64,000 nt of DNA from Streptomyces sp. NBC_00683 (GCF_036226745.1 NZ_CP109013.1:8246001-8310000), one strand, 5' to 3'; shown: positions 1 to 13,072, numbered from the stretch's first letter. Numbers and translations: made by a program. Notes: generated from the sequence alone by a model not told the origin.

Positions 1-199
1 GGTCACCGCCTCACCTGAACGGTTCATAAATCTCGCGCCGCCCGTACCAGCGTTCCACGATCAGTCGCGGGAGCGAACTCGCGATGCGGGGGCGACATAC
101 GCATCAGCGGGCAGGGACCTGCTCCGCTTCCACCGAAACCGACGGATGACGAGGGACCACGGGACGTGGCCGCCGATCCGTCTCGAAGGAGAGCGAAAG

Positions 200-1321
200 A
201 TGACAACCCTCTCGGAACGCATATCGCAGTCCGCCTTCGACGGTTCGAGGCTCCGGGTCATACTGCTGCTGGACCTGCACGACGGCGCCCAGAACCAGTT
301 CCTCGAGGCGTACGAGCACATGCGGAACCAGGTGGCCTCGATCCCAGGGCACATCAGCGACCAGCTGTGCCAGTCCATCGAGAACCCCTCGCAGTGGCTC
401 ATCACCAGTGAGTGGGAGAGCGCCCCGCCCTTCCTCGCCTGGGTGAACAGCGAGGAGCACGTCGCGACGGTGCAGCCGCTGCACAGCTGCGTCCGCGACA
501 CCCGCTCCCTCCGCTTCAGCGTGCTGCGCGAGACCGGTGTCGCGTTCGAGCAGCGGGCCCCCGAGCCGGCCAAGGGCCGCCTCCAGGCCGCCCCGCGTCT
601 GGGCGACGGAGTGGTACGTCACGCGCTCACCTTCACGGTGAAGCCGGGAACGGAGGAGATGGTCGCGAAGATCCTCTCCGACTACGACTCCCCGCAGGCA
701 CGCGTCGACGAGAACACCCGGCTGTGCCGTACCTCGCTCTTCATGCACGGGAACCGTGTCGTGCGGGCGGTGGAGGTCGAGGGCGACCTGATGGCGGCGC
801 TGCGCCACGTCTCGCGTCAGCCCGAGGTCAGGGCTGTCGAGGAGGCCATCAACCCGTACCTGGAGCAGGACCGCGACCTCAGCGACCCCGACTCCGCCCG
901 GATGTTCTTCACCCGGGCCGCACTCCCGACCGTCCACCACGTGAAGGCCGGCCGGCACGCCGCCTCGGACGTCGAGCGGCACGCGCTGTTCTACCAGGCG
1001 AAGGAAGGCTGCGGCATGGCCCTGGCCCGGCTGCTCGCAGGCCAGGACGAGGAGGCCGCGGACGACGTCGCCAGCCCCATCGAGAGCAGCACCATCTTCC
1101 AGCGTGACGACATCGTGGTGCGGCTCCTCGAAGTGAGCGGCCCGTTCGACGCCCAGCCCACCCAGGCGCTCGGCATCGGCGGCAACCGCAAGGCGGCCAT
1201 GCTCGGCCGACTGCTCGACGGCGGTGCCAACGGCATGCCGACGACCGACCAGGAGGCCGCGCGCTTCCTCGCCCAGGCAGAGATGAGCCTGATCACCGAC
1301 CGTCGGGCCACCGAGTCCTGA
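200..1321 (+). CDS. SchA/CurD-like protein of spore-pigment cluster (whiE ORFI type)
   Basis: First gene of a whiE-like type II polyketide operon. About 373 residues. An N-terminal region (about 20-120) looks like the antibiotic-biosynthesis-monooxygenase/SchA-CurD fold, and a second similar block follows (about 150-250). Proteins of this family open the whiE, sch and cur spore-pigment clusters; their chemistry is not settled, and a role in pigment oxidation or cyclisation is inferred. The ATG at 200 is chosen because AAGGAG at 186-191 lies at proper spacing; an in-frame upstream ATG at 146 has no such site. A cupin gene follows 75 nt downstream. The FAD hydroxylase (ORFVIII) that usually diverges from this gene is not in the window and may lie just upstream. 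Confidence 0.85.
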   Translation: MTTLSERISQSAFDGSRLRVILLLDLHDGAQNQFLEAYEHMRNQVASIPGHISDQLCQSIENPSQWLITSEWESAPPFLAWVNSEEHVATVQPLHSCVRDTRSLRFSVLRETGVAFEQRAPEPAKGRLQAAPRLGDGVVRHALTFTVKPGTEEMVAKILSDYDSPQARVDENTRLCRTSLFMHGNRVVRAVEVEGDLMAALRHVSRQPEVRAVEEAINPYLEQDRDLSDPDSARMFFTRAALPTVHHVKAGRHAASDVERHALFYQAKEGCGMALARLLAGQDEEAADDVASPIESSTIFQRDDIVVRLLEVSGPFDAQPTQALGIGGNRKAAMLGRLLDGGANGMPTTDQEAARFLAQAEMSLITDRRATES

Positions 1322-1396
1322 ACGGCTTCACCGGCATCACCGGGGACCGCCCCGGGATGCCGTCACACCGCACAACGCGCCTGGAGGAGAGCAGTC

Positions 1397-1831
1397 ATGA
1401 CCACGCACCGGCCTCGCATCGTGGACCTCAGCGAGACTCAGCCCAACCGCAGGCGCGGAGGCGACCTGCGCGCCCTGCTCACACCGACCGCCGTAGGCGC
1501 CACCAGCGGCTTCATGGGGCTGGCCATCGTCAACCCGGGTGAGCGCATCGGCGAGCACTACCACCCGTACTCCGAGGAATTCGTGTACGTCGTGCAAGGA
1601 CTCCTCGAAGTGGACCTGGACGGCGAGCCGCACGCGATGCGGCCCGACCAGGGGCTGCTGATCCCCCCGCACGTCCGCCACCGCTTCCGCAACGTGGGCG
1701 ACGTGGAAGCGCGCATGGTCTTCCACCTCGGCCCGCTCGCCCCGCGCCCGGAACTCGGGCACGTGGACACCGAACACACGGACGTCGCCGAGCGCGGAGC
1801 CCCGCCAGAACGAACGGAGGCTGCGTCATGA
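1397..1831 (+). CDS. Cupin-domain protein (whiE ORFII type)
   Basis: 144-residue single-domain cupin. Metal-ligand motifs are visible: [14 protein letters not shown] (His/His/Glu, about residues 54-67) and the second His in PPHVRHRF (about 96-103). Cupins occupy the same place in whiE and related spore-pigment clusters, where they are thought to assist cyclisation or oxidation of the polyketide; that role is inferred. The stop overlaps the start of the ketosynthase gene by ATGA (1828-1831), indicating translational coupling. RBS GGAGGAG lies at 1383-1389. Confidence 0.85.
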   Translation: MTTHRPRIVDLSETQPNRRRGGDLRALLTPTAVGATSGFMGLAIVNPGERIGEHYHPYSEEFVYVVQGLLEVDLDGEPHAMRPDQGLLIPPHVRHRFRNVGDVEARMVFHLGPLAPRPELGHVDTEHTDVAERGAPPERTEAAS

Positions 1832-3096
1832 CCCGTCGTGTGGCCGTCACCGGAGTCGGAGTCGTCGCACCCGGCGGCATCGGGGTCCCGGCCTTCTGGG
1901 ACCTCCTCTCCAGCGGACGTACAGCGACCCGCGGCATCACCCTGTTCGACCCGGCGGCCTTCCGCTCGCGCATCGCCGCCGAGTGCGACTTCGATCCTGC
2001 GGCCCACGGCCTCGACGAGGACCTGGTCGCACGATCGGACCGGTACGTCCAGTTCGCCCTGGTGGCCGCCCGGGAGGCGCTGAGCGACGCCGGACTCGAC
2101 CCGGAGAAGGAGGACCCCTGGCGCATCGGGGTGTCCCTCGGAACCGCGGTCGGGGGCACCACCCGCCTGGAGCACGACTACGTCGCCGTCAGCGGGAGCG
2201 GCAAGCGCTGGGACGTCGACCACCGGCCGGCGGGCCGTCACCTGGAGCGGGCGTTCTCGCCCAGCACCCTCGCCTCGGCCGTGGCCGAGGAGGTCGGCGC
2301 CCACGGGCCCGTACAGACCGTCTCCACGGGTTGCACCTCGGGCCTCGACGCGATCGGGTACGCCTTCCACTCCATCGAGGAAGGCCGGGTCGACGTCTGC
2401 ATCGCCGGTGCCTCGGACACACCGATCACCCCCATCACGGTGGCGTGCTTCGACGCGATCAAGGCGACCTCGGCGAACAACGACGACCCGGAGCACGCGT
2501 CGCGGCCGTTCGACGCCCGCCGGGACGGCTTCGTCATGGGCGAGGGCGGCGCCGTCCTCGTACTCGAGGAGCTCGAACACGCCCGTGCCCGCGGGGCGAC
2601 CGTCTACTGCGAGATATCGGGCTACGCCACCTTCGGCAACGCCTACCACATGACCGGGCTGACCGGCGAAGGCCTTGAGATGGCCGAGGCCATCAACACC
2701 GCCCTCGCGCACGGCCGGATCAACGCCTCGCAGGTCGACTACGTCAACGCGCACGGCTCGGGCACCAAGCAGAACGACCGGCACGAGACGGCAGCGGTGA
2801 AACGGGCCCTGGGCGCACACGCGTACAAGGTGCCGATGAGCTCGATCAAGTCCATGGTCGGCCACTCGCTCGGCGCCATCGGCGCCATCGAGATCGCCGC
2901 GTGCGTGCTGGCCATCGAGCACCAGACGGTGCCGCCGACGGCCAACTACGAGACCGCGGACCCCGAGTGCGACCTCGACTACGTGCCGCGCACCGCACGG
3001 CCCCTGAAGCTGCGCAGCGTGCTTTCGGTCGGCAGCGGGTTCGGCGGATTCCAGTCCGCCGTCGCTCTGACCCGAACAGGCGGGAGGACCCCATGA
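1828..3096 (+). CDS. whiE-ORFIII: Type II PKS ketosynthase alpha subunit (spore pigment)
   Basis: 422-residue beta-ketoacyl synthase. It performs decarboxylative condensation of malonyl units on the ACP as a heterodimer with the chain-length factor encoded next. The active-site Cys169 sits in [10 protein letters not shown], and the catalytic His residues are in NAHGSGT (about 310) and [12 protein letters not shown] (about 350). Length is normal for the family. It overlaps the cupin gene upstream (ATGA) and the CLF gene downstream (ATGA at 3093-3096), a typical minimal-PKS arrangement. The order cupin, KS, CLF, ACP, aromatase, TcmI cyclase matches whiE, so the product is most likely a long-chain aromatic spore pigment, not an antibiotic. 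Confidence 0.95.
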   Translation: MTRRVAVTGVGVVAPGGIGVPAFWDLLSSGRTATRGITLFDPAAFRSRIAAECDFDPAAHGLDEDLVARSDRYVQFALVAAREALSDAGLDPEKEDPWRIGVSLGTAVGGTTRLEHDYVAVSGSGKRWDVDHRPAGRHLERAFSPSTLASAVAEEVGAHGPVQTVSTGCTSGLDAIGYAFHSIEEGRVDVCIAGASDTPITPITVACFDAIKATSANNDDPEHASRPFDARRDGFVMGEGGAVLVLEELEHARARGATVYCEISGYATFGNAYHMTGLTGEGLEMAEAINTALAHGRINASQVDYVNAHGSGTKQNDRHETAAVKRALGAHAYKVPMSSIKSMVGHSLGAIGAIEIAACVLAIEHQTVPPTANYETADPECDLDYVPRTARPLKLRSVLSVGSGFGGFQSAVALTRTGGRTP

Positions 3097-4343
3097 GTAT
3101 CCGGACACACCGGCGATCCGTCATTACGGGGATCGGTGTCGTCGCCCCCAACGGGACCGGCGCCGGTACCTTCTGGAAACAGACGCAGGAAGGCGTCAGC
3201 GTCCTCGACATGGTCTCCCGCGAGGGCTGCGAGAACCTTCCGCTGCGCGTCGCGGGCGAAGTCAGGGACTTTGACCCGGTCGCGTTCATCGAGGAGCGCT
3301 ACCTCGTCCAGACCGACCGCTTCACGCACTACGCGATGGCGGCCGCCGATCTGGCCCTGGACGACGCACGGCTCGGCCGCGCCGACTACGAGAGCGCCCC
3401 GTTCAGCGTGGGCGTGGTGACCGCTGCCGGTTCCGGCGGCGGCGAGTTCGGCCAGCGTGAACTGCAGCGCCTGTGGGGGCAGGGCTCCCGCTACGTCGGC
3501 CCGTACCAGTCCATCGCCTGGTTCTACGCCGCCAGCACCGGCCAGATATCGATCCGCGGCGGCTTCAAGGGACCGTGCGCCGTCGTGGCCAGCGACGAGG
3601 CCGGTGGCCTGGACGCGCTCATGCACGCCGCACGCTCCATCCGGCGCGGCACCGACGCCGTCGTCGTCGGCGCCGCCGAAGCGCCCCTTGCGCCGTACTC
3701 GGTCGTCTGCCAGCTCGGCTACGAGGACCTCAGCACCTGCGACGAACCCACCCGCGCCTACCGCCCGTTCACCTCGGACGCCTGCGGATTCGTACCGGCC
3801 GAGGGTGGCGCGATGCTGGTGGTCGAGGAGGAGACGGCGGCCCTCGACCGCGGGGCCCGGATCCGCGCCGAACTGGCCGGCCACGCCGCCACCTTCACCG
3901 GAGCCTCCCGGTGGGAGCAGTCCCGCGAGGGACTCGCGCACGCCATCGAAGGGGCGCTGGAGGAGGCCGGCTGCGCGCCGGAGGAGATCGACGTCGTCTT
4001 CGCGGACGCGCTCGGTGTGCCCTCGGCCGACCGCGCCGAGGCGCTGGCCATCGCCGACGCGCTGGGCCCGCACGGACGGCGCGTACCGGTGACGGCGCCC
4101 AAGACCGGGATCGGCCGCGCCTACTGCGGAGCACCCGTGCTGGACACGTCCGCCGCGGTACTCGCGATGGAACACGGTCTGATCCCGCCGACGCCCAACG
4201 TCTTCGAGGTGTGCCACGACCTCGACGTGGTCACCGGCCGCGCGCGCCCCGCGGAACTGCGGACGGCGCTGGTACTGAGCCGAGGGCTCATGGGGTCGAA
4301 CGCGGCGCTCGTGCTGCGCCGCCCCACCGACACACCTCAGTGA
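3093..4343 (+). CDS. whiE-ORFIV: Chain-length factor, KS-beta (spore pigment)
   Basis: 416-residue partner of the ketosynthase; it sets chain length and helps start chains by decarboxylating malonyl-ACP. The start is the ATG overlapping the KS stop (RBS GGGAGGA at 3082-3088). The KS nucleophile is absent as expected: the aligned segment reads [13 protein letters not shown]. Most chain-length factors carry Gln at the position of the KS cysteine, but here it is Glu169 (codon GAG at 3597-3599). The C-terminal KS-like fold is otherwise complete ([19 protein letters not shown]). The ACP gene follows 13 nt later. Confidence 0.93.
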   Translation: MSIRTHRRSVITGIGVVAPNGTGAGTFWKQTQEGVSVLDMVSREGCENLPLRVAGEVRDFDPVAFIEERYLVQTDRFTHYAMAAADLALDDARLGRADYESAPFSVGVVTAAGSGGGEFGQRELQRLWGQGSRYVGPYQSIAWFYAASTGQISIRGGFKGPCAVVASDEAGGLDALMHAARSIRRGTDAVVVGAAEAPLAPYSVVCQLGYEDLSTCDEPTRAYRPFTSDACGFVPAEGGAMLVVEEETAALDRGARIRAELAGHAATFTGASRWEQSREGLAHAIEGALEEAGCAPEEIDVVFADALGVPSADRAEALAIADALGPHGRRVPVTAPKTGIGRAYCGAPVLDTSAAVLAMEHGLIPPTPNVFEVCHDLDVVTGRARPAELRTALVLSRGLMGSNAALVLRRPTDTPQ

Positions 4344-4356
4344 GAAGGAGCCACGC

Positions 4357-5095
<739 letters not shown>

Positions 5096-5164
5096 CGCCG
5101 TGCCCGCCCACGGCCGGCCCGCGACACCGGGTCCGGCCGTCCCGGGTACCAGAAAGGCAGCCCG

Positions 5165-5494
5165 ATGCACCACGCTCTGATCGTCGCCCGGATGGCGCCC
5201 GAGTCCGCCCCGGACATCGCCGAGCTGTTCGCCGAATCCGACAACACCGAGCTCCCCCACCTCGTCGGCGTCAACAGGCGCACCCTGTTCCAGTTCGGCG
5301 ACGTGTACCTGCACCTGATCGAATCCGACCGGCCCCCGGGCCCGGAGATCGCCAAGGTGACGCAGCACCCCGAGTTCAAGGCCATCAGCGACCGGCTCAC
5401 CGCCTTCGTGAGCCCCTACGACCCGCAGACCTGGCGCGGTCCGAAGGACGCGATGGCCCAGCAGTTCTACCGGTGGCAGCGCGACGGCGCCTGA
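5165..5494 (+). CDS. whiE-ORFVII: TcmI-family polyketide cyclase (whiE ORFVII type)
   Basis: 109-residue ferredoxin-like cyclase of the TcmI family; it closes later rings of the aromatic polyketide. Family signatures include the N-terminal HHALIVARM, the central LFQFGDVYLHLIE and the C-terminal W-R-G-P-K-D-A-M-A-Q-FY segment. The RBS GAAAGGC lies at 5151-5157. It is the last gene of the pigment operon and is followed within 10 nt by a perfect palindromic terminator. Confidence 0.9.
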   Translation: MHHALIVARMAPESAPDIAELFAESDNTELPHLVGVNRRTLFQFGDVYLHLIESDRPPGPEIAKVTQHPEFKAISDRLTAFVSPYDPQTWRGPKDAMAQQFYRWQRDGA

Positions 5495-5503
5495 CGCAAC
5501 CGA

Positions 5504-5547
5504 GGACCGCCCCGGGTCCGGCACCTAGGTGCCGGACCCGGGGCGGT
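5504..5547. terminator. Bidirectional terminator ending the pigment operon
   Basis: A perfect 44-bp palindrome, centred on CACCTAGGTG at 5521-5530, lies between the convergent TcmI cyclase and O-methyltransferase genes. The long GC stem can stop transcription from both sides. There is no long T tract, as is common in Streptomyces. Confidence 0.85.
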
Positions 5548-5575
5548 CTCTGTGTACCGCGGACCGTCGTGGACG

Positions 5576-6667
5576 TCAGCCCGGTACGACGCACTCGAAC
5601 GCGTGGAGATACGCGTTGACCGGGCGGACCTCGCCGACCCGGAGGCCGGCCTCGGACATCCGGCCGAGCAGGCTCTCCCTGGTGTGCTTCGCGCCGCCGA
5701 CGTTGAGGAGGAGCAGCAGGTCCATGGCCGTGGTGAACCGCATCGAAGGCGTGTCGTCGACAAGGTTCTCGATGATCACCACACGGGCGCCCGGACGGGC
5801 GGTTCCGACCACGTTGCGCAGGGTCCTGCGAGTGCTCTCGTCGTCCCACTCGAGGATGTTCTTGATGATGTAGAGATCCGCCTCGACCGGGATGTCCTCA
5901 CGGCAGTCCCCGGGCACGATCGAAACGCGCGACGCCAGTGAGCCGCCGTCCCGGAGCCGGGGGTCCGCCTTCGCGACGACACCGGGCAGGTCCAGGAGCG
6001 TTCCGTGGACCGTGGGGTGCTTCTCCAGCAGGCTCGCGAGCACATGCCCCTGGCCGCCGCCGATGTCGACGACCGAGGACACCCCGGTCAGGTCGAGGAG
6101 CTCGGCGACATCCCGCGCCGACTGCATGCTGGACGTGGTCATGGCCCGGTTGAACACATGGGCCGACTCGCCCGCGTCCTGGTGGAGGTAGTCGAAGAAG
6201 CCCTTGCCGAACGTCTCGGGGAAGACACTCGTCCCTGAGCGCACGGCGTCGTCGAGCCGCGGCCAGACCTCCCACGTCCAGGGCTCCGTGCACCACAGGG
6301 AGATGTACCGCAGGCTGTTCGGATCGTCCTCGCGCAGCAGCCGGGACATCTCCGTGTGGACGAAGGTGCCGTCCCCGTTCTCGCTGAAGATGCCGTAGCA
6401 GCACAGCGCGCGCAGCAGCCGCTGCAGCGGTACGGGCTCGGTGTGGACGACCTGGGCGAGCTCCGCGGCCGAGGCGGGCGTGTCTCCCAGCGCGTCGGCA
6501 ACGCCCAGCCGGGCCGCCGCCCGTACGGCCGCGGCGCAGGCCGCTCCGAACGCCAGCTCCCGCAGCCGCATGGCCGGCGGCGGGGCCGGAGCGGCGGTGG
6601 GGGCGAGGGGTGCGGCGATGGTGGAGGCCACAGGGGTGGTGTCGGGGGTGGGACTCACGGTGGTCAT
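5576..6667 (-). CDS. SAM-dependent O-methyltransferase
   Basis: 363-residue small-molecule O-methyltransferase of the TcmN-C/DnrK/acetylserotonin type. An N-terminal dimerisation winged-helix region (about 35-115) is followed by the SAM-binding motif VVDIGGGQGHVLASLL (about 200) and IIKNILEWDDE (about 280). The start at 6667 is preferred because AAAGGAG lies 6 nt upstream; the longer frame to 6712 lacks an RBS. It faces the pigment operon across a shared terminator and follows a beta-helix gene on its own strand by 34 nt. O-methylation of the spore pigment is a reasonable inference, but the substrate cannot be read from the sequence. Confidence 0.85.
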   Translation of the reverse strand: MTTVSPTPDTTPVASTIAAPLAPTAAPAPPPAMRLRELAFGAACAAAVRAAARLGVADALGDTPASAAELAQVVHTEPVPLQRLLRALCCYGIFSENGDGTFVHTEMSRLLREDDPNSLRYISLWCTEPWTWEVWPRLDDAVRSGTSVFPETFGKGFFDYLHQDAGESAHVFNRAMTTSSMQSARDVAELLDLTGVSSVVDIGGGQGHVLASLLEKHPTVHGTLLDLPGVVAKADPRLRDGGSLASRVSIVPGDCREDIPVEADLYIIKNILEWDDESTRRTLRNVVGTARPGARVVIIENLVDDTPSMRFTTAMDLLLLLNVGGAKHTRESLLGRMSEAGLRVGEVRPVNAYLHAFECVVPG

Positions 6668-6701
6668 GCCGTCTCCTTTCTCCGGGTGCGGCGGTCGGCC
6701 G

Positions 6702-7811
6702 TCACCGGGCACACATCCCGCCCGGTGCGGACGTCGCGCACTCGTTGCTGGTGAAGGTGTTGCCCGTGCCCGAGGTGTCCCTGTTGGCCAGGTCGGCGGG
6801 CTTGTTGCCCTGCACGTGGTTCTCGGTGATCGTGTTGTTCGTGTTGAGGGCGCCCACGAAGCTCTTGAACAGCAGGATCCCGCCGGAGAGCGGGGTGGCG
6901 CCCACGTTGTTCCGGATCACGTTGGAACGGACGACCGTGGCCTCGCTGCCGGTCAGGACGATGCCGGACCCCTGGATGGCGGACAGCCTGGGGGTGGCCG
7001 CGCAGAACTTGTTGTTGCCGATGATCCGGTTGCCGCTGATGGTCATCGCGCCGGCCGCGGGCTTGGACTCGTCGCCCACGACGAAGACCCCGCTGCAGTT
7101 CCCGCTGATGTGGTTGTCGTCGATCAGGAGGTTCCTGACCCTCCGGGCGGTGACGCCGATGCGGTTGCCGCTGAGGGTGTTCTCCCGGATCTCCGTCCCC
7201 CCGGTGTCGGTGGCCCCGCCCTCCTCGCTGACGGAGTTCGCGATGAAGATCCCCGCGTCACCGTTGGCGGTGGCCGTGTTGCGCCGGAAGTCCGCACCCG
7301 TCGACCGCTCCTGGGCGATGCCCCAGGTGCCGTTGTTCTTGGCGGTCACCCGGCGGACGGAGAGTCCGTCGGTCCAGGAGGCCCAGATTCCGCTCTTCTT
7401 GAAGCCGGAAAGGGTCAGGGCCCGGATGTGGACACCGTCGACGGTCCGGGTCTTCGTGCCCACGACGCAGATGCCGTTGCCGTCCGCCGCGCACGTGTTG
7501 GCGACCTTGGTCGTCTTGGTGGTCTTGGCCGTCTTGGCCGGCGCGGCTGCCGGCATGATGACCGTCCGGCCGCCGGTGCCGCGCAGGGTCAGGCCCGGCT
7601 TCGTGATCAGGACGCTCTCGCGGTAGGTACCGGGCAGGACGACGACGGTGTCGCCGGGTGCCGCGGCGTTCACCGCCTTCTGGATCGAGTTGCCCGGGTG
7701 GACCACCAGGTCTCTCGGTGCGGCCGCCGAAGACGGAACCACTGCCGCGCCCAGTGCTGTAGCCGTGGTGAGAGTGATGCCCACCAGGCATTTGATGTGT
7801 TTTTTCCTCAT
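6702..7811 (-). CDS. Secreted right-handed parallel beta-helix protein
   Basis: 369 residues with a Sec signal peptide (about 1-31, cleavage after SSAAA). The rest is a right-handed parallel beta-helix of the pectate-lyase/NosD type, with repeated turns rich in N-x-I and GN motifs (for example ENTLSGNRIGV and NVIRNNVGAT). An internal KTAKTTKTTK stretch at about 90-100 interrupts the helix. Such proteins bind or cleave polysaccharides or act as surface proteins; no catalytic set was identifiable. It lies 34 nt upstream of the methyltransferase on the same strand, so the two may share a transcript. The ATG at 7811 begins a normal basic signal sequence (MRKKHIK). Confidence 0.75.
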   Translation of the reverse strand: MRKKHIKCLVGITLTTATALGAAVVPSSAAAPRDLVVHPGNSIQKAVNAAAPGDTVVVLPGTYRESVLITKPGLTLRGTGGRTVIMPAAAPAKTAKTTKTTKVANTCAADGNGICVVGTKTRTVDGVHIRALTLSGFKKSGIWASWTDGLSVRRVTAKNNGTWGIAQERSTGADFRRNTATANGDAGIFIANSVSEEGGATDTGGTEIRENTLSGNRIGVTARRVRNLLIDDNHISGNCSGVFVVGDESKPAAGAMTISGNRIIGNNKFCAATPRLSAIQGSGIVLTGSEATVVRSNVIRNNVGATPLSGGILLFKSFVGALNTNNTITENHVQGNKPADLANRDTSGTGNTFTSNECATSAPGGMCAR

Positions 7812-8003
7812 GAGCTGAAGTTATGGGCGATGACCCGCCGCTGCCACGCAAGGTGAGCGTATGGATACATGGCGTGCCTGAATGGCTTACTCGTTGCGCC
7901 GCCCGCCGGGGCCCGGCGGGTGACGCCGGGAACTCCCGCGCCCTGTCCCGGACCGTCGGCGGTGGCTAGGCTTTGGCCGGGACGACGAGCGGGAGGAGAA
8001 GCC

Positions 8004-8246
8004 GTGACGGAGAGCACCACCGGCCGCCAGCAGTTCGCCGGCTGGGACAAGCCGGAGCTCGACCTCAGTAACGCGGACTGGCGGTCGGGCAGCCAGGGCA
8101 CGGGCGATGTCCAGATCGCCTTCGTGGAGGGATTCATAGCGATGCGCAACGCCGGCAAACCCGGCAGCCCCTCGCTGATCTTCACCCCGGCCGAGTGGCG
8201 GGCCTTCGTGATCAACGCGCGGGACGGCGAGTTCGACCTCGTGTGA
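8004..8246 (+). CDS. DUF397-domain protein
   Basis: 80-residue DUF397 protein, a small Actinobacterial family usually encoded next to an XRE-type regulator and implicated in development or antibiotic control. Visible signatures are LDLSNADWRSGSQGTGDVQIAFVEGF at the N-terminal half (W and G spacing) and the closing LIFTPAEWRAFVINARDGEFD, which is the family's most conserved part. The start is GTG at 8004 with GGGAGGAG at 7991-7998. No helix-turn-helix partner gene is adjacent, so this copy is an orphan. Confidence 0.85.
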   Translation: MTESTTGRQQFAGWDKPELDLSNADWRSGSQGTGDVQIAFVEGFIAMRNAGKPGSPSLIFTPAEWRAFVINARDGEFDLV

Positions 8247-8321
8247 GCCGGGCCGCGGCCGGCGTGCGCGGGTGCCGTCACCACGAGCGGCACCGCACAC
8301 GGGAGCCGTAACGTTGCTCCC

Positions 8322-8723
8322 ATGACCGGCGAGCGCGATCTGCGAAAACTGCTGCACGGTATGCGCCCGGAACTGAATCCGGGCCGCTACGTCTTCACGA
8401 CGGTGCCGGACGGTGAGGTGCCCGGCGGCGTGAGCCCGGTGGTCGCCGTCACCGAGCGCGAAGGGCTGACCCTCGTGATTCCCGAGGCGCAGGCGCTTGA
8501 GTCCGGGCTGGCCCATGACTTCGTCGCGGGCTGGATCACACTCCGGGTGCACTCCTCCCTGGACGCGGTCGGCCTGACCGCCGCGGTCTCGCTGGCCCTC
8601 ACCGACGCGGGGGTGAGCTGCAATGTGGTCGCGGGATTCCACCACGACCACCTGTTCGTTCCGTACGCGCGTGCGACCGAAGCCGTCGAGCTGCTGGAAG
8701 CGCTGGCCGCGGAGTCGGGCTAG
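8322..8723 (+). CDS. ACT-domain-containing protein
   Basis: 133-residue protein with the layout of the small two-lobed ACT family (DUF2241/ACT_7): an N-terminal LLHGMRPELNPGRYVFTTV lobe and a C-terminal ACT-like lobe containing LDAVGLTAAVSLALTDAGVSCNVVAGFHHDHLFVP. ACT domains bind amino acids or similar ligands; the ligand here is unknown. The start is ATG at 8322. It stands alone between DUF397 and an unrecognised gene on the same strand. Confidence 0.8.
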   Translation: MTGERDLRKLLHGMRPELNPGRYVFTTVPDGEVPGGVSPVVAVTEREGLTLVIPEAQALESGLAHDFVAGWITLRVHSSLDAVGLTAAVSLALTDAGVSCNVVAGFHHDHLFVPYARATEAVELLEALAAESG

Positions 8724-8770
8724 GGAGTGCCCGGCTCCGCAACGTGAGCCGGGACACGTAACATGGCTGC

Positions 8771-11537
<2,767 letters not shown>

Positions 11538-11612
11538 CTACCCCTCGGCCATCCGGGGCACGCACGGCCCGAATTAGTCACACAAGCTCAGACCCTGTGC
11601 CGCACTGTGCTC

Positions 11613-11642
11613 TTGACTCACCAACACCTCACGTCACAGAGT
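11613..11642 (+). promoter_or_regulatory. Candidate sigma-HrdB promoter of the amidase gene
   Basis: TTGACT (11613-11618), an 18-nt spacer and CAGAGT (11637-11642), about 70 nt upstream of the amidase start. Read by eye; the -10 deviates from TAGRRT at its first base. Confidence 0.45.
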
Positions 11643-11713
11643 GTCCGCCGACGGCGGAACGCTGAGATCACCCCAGGAACGGCTCCGGTAAGCCCGGCCC
11701 AGGAAGGGTTGTC

Positions 11714-13045
11714 ATGACGTCCAAACAGAGGACCAGGCTCGCACTCGCACTGACCACCGCAGGAGCGCTGAGCGTCGCACTTCTCGCCCCCGCGACGCAG
11801 GCCGGCGCGGACGCGGTACGGCCGGAATGCCCGCGCAGCCTCGACTGCGACTGGGTACCGGCGGCCTACCAGCAGACCGGCGATCCGGCCGACAAGGAGA
11901 CGTACGGCAATTACGACACCTCCGACCGGCCGCACAGCAACGCGGTCAAGTTCATCGTGCTGCACGACACCGAGGTCGACTACGACACCACCCTGAAGAT
12001 CTTCCAGAACCCGCTCAACCAGACCTCCGCCCATTACGTGGTGCGCTCGGCGGACGGCCATGTCACCCAGATGGTGAAGAACAAGGACGTCGCCTGGCAG
12101 GCGGGCAACTGGTACCTCAACACCCACTCCATCGGCATCGAGCAGGAGGGAGTCGCTGCCGAGGGCGCCAAGTGGTACACCCCGGAGATGTACCGGTCGA
12201 CGGCCCGGCTCGTGCGTCACCTGGCAGCGAAGTACGACATTCCGCTCGACCGGCAGCACATCATCGGCCACGACGGTGTGCCGCCGACCAGCGCTGCCGG
12301 TACGAGGAACATGCACTGGGACCCGGGCCCGTACTGGGACTGGAACCGCTTCATGGCGCTGCTCGGCAGACCTGTCGTGCCCAGCGCCCCCAAGGACAGC
12401 GAACTGGTCACGGTCAGCCCCGACTTCGCCAGGAACGAGCAGGCGTTCCGCGACTGCGAGAAGGGCGTCGACCTGCCGCTCCAAGGGAGCAGTGCGGTCC
12501 CGCTGCACACCGCGCCCTCCGACGACGCGCCGCTCTTCTCCGACCCGGGTCTGCACCCGGACGGTTCGGCGGGCACCAACTGCGCAGCGGACTGGGGCAG
12601 CAAGATCAGCGCCACCCAGCAGGCCGTCGTCGCGGAACGGGCCCCGGGCTGGACGGCGATCTGGTGGTACGGACAGAAGGCGTGGTTCCGCACCCCGGGC
12701 GGTACCCGGGTCACCGTTCCCACGTCCGGCCACGTCGTCAAGCCGAAGGCAGGCAAGACCGAGGTTCCGGTGTACGGGGTGGCGTACCCGGAAAAGGGGG
12801 AGTACCCCTCGGACTTCGTCAAGCCGACGGTGGGCACACCCCTCGTGTACACGATCAAGGCGGGGCAGGCATTCCCGGGCGGAGGTGAGGCGCCCACCGG
12901 CTACTACTACGCGCCGACGATCGACGCGTCGAAGCCGTACGACCACACCTACTTCCCCGGCGCGCAAAAGTACCTGACGGTGCAGATCGGGCACCGGATC
13001 GCGTTCGTGAAGGCGTCCGACGTGGATGTGGAACGGGTGCGCTGA
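11714..13045 (+). CDS. Secreted N-acetylmuramoyl-L-alanine amidase (amidase_2/PGRP fold)
   Basis: 443 residues with a signal peptide (about 1-32, ending TQAGADA). The amidase_2 domain (about 70-215) cleaves the bond between muramic acid and the stem peptide. Zinc-ligand candidates are the His in FIVLHDTE and the His residues in HIIGHDGV and MHWDPGPYWDW. The remaining 220 residues form a C-terminal region with SH3-like or wall-binding appearance (NCAADWGSKISATQQAV, WTAIWWYGQKAWF) that I cannot assign firmly. It probably acts in cell-wall turnover or on other bacteria. A 12-bp stem-loop terminator follows the stop. Confidence 0.88.
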   Translation: MTSKQRTRLALALTTAGALSVALLAPATQAGADAVRPECPRSLDCDWVPAAYQQTGDPADKETYGNYDTSDRPHSNAVKFIVLHDTEVDYDTTLKIFQNPLNQTSAHYVVRSADGHVTQMVKNKDVAWQAGNWYLNTHSIGIEQEGVAAEGAKWYTPEMYRSTARLVRHLAAKYDIPLDRQHIIGHDGVPPTSAAGTRNMHWDPGPYWDWNRFMALLGRPVVPSAPKDSELVTVSPDFARNEQAFRDCEKGVDLPLQGSSAVPLHTAPSDDAPLFSDPGLHPDGSAGTNCAADWGSKISATQQAVVAERAPGWTAIWWYGQKAWFRTPGGTRVTVPTSGHVVKPKAGKTEVPVYGVAYPEKGEYPSDFVKPTVGTPLVYTIKAGQAFPGGGEAPTGYYYAPTIDASKPYDHTYFPGAQKYLTVQIGHRIAFVKASDVDVERVR

Positions 13046-13072
13046 GCCGCTGAGCACAACCCGCTCAGGATG

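Noticed and set aside
1558..3108. A 516-codon open frame on the minus strand across the cupin and KS genes
   Set aside because: It is antisense to clear KS and cupin genes, has no domain resemblance, and results from GC3 bias.
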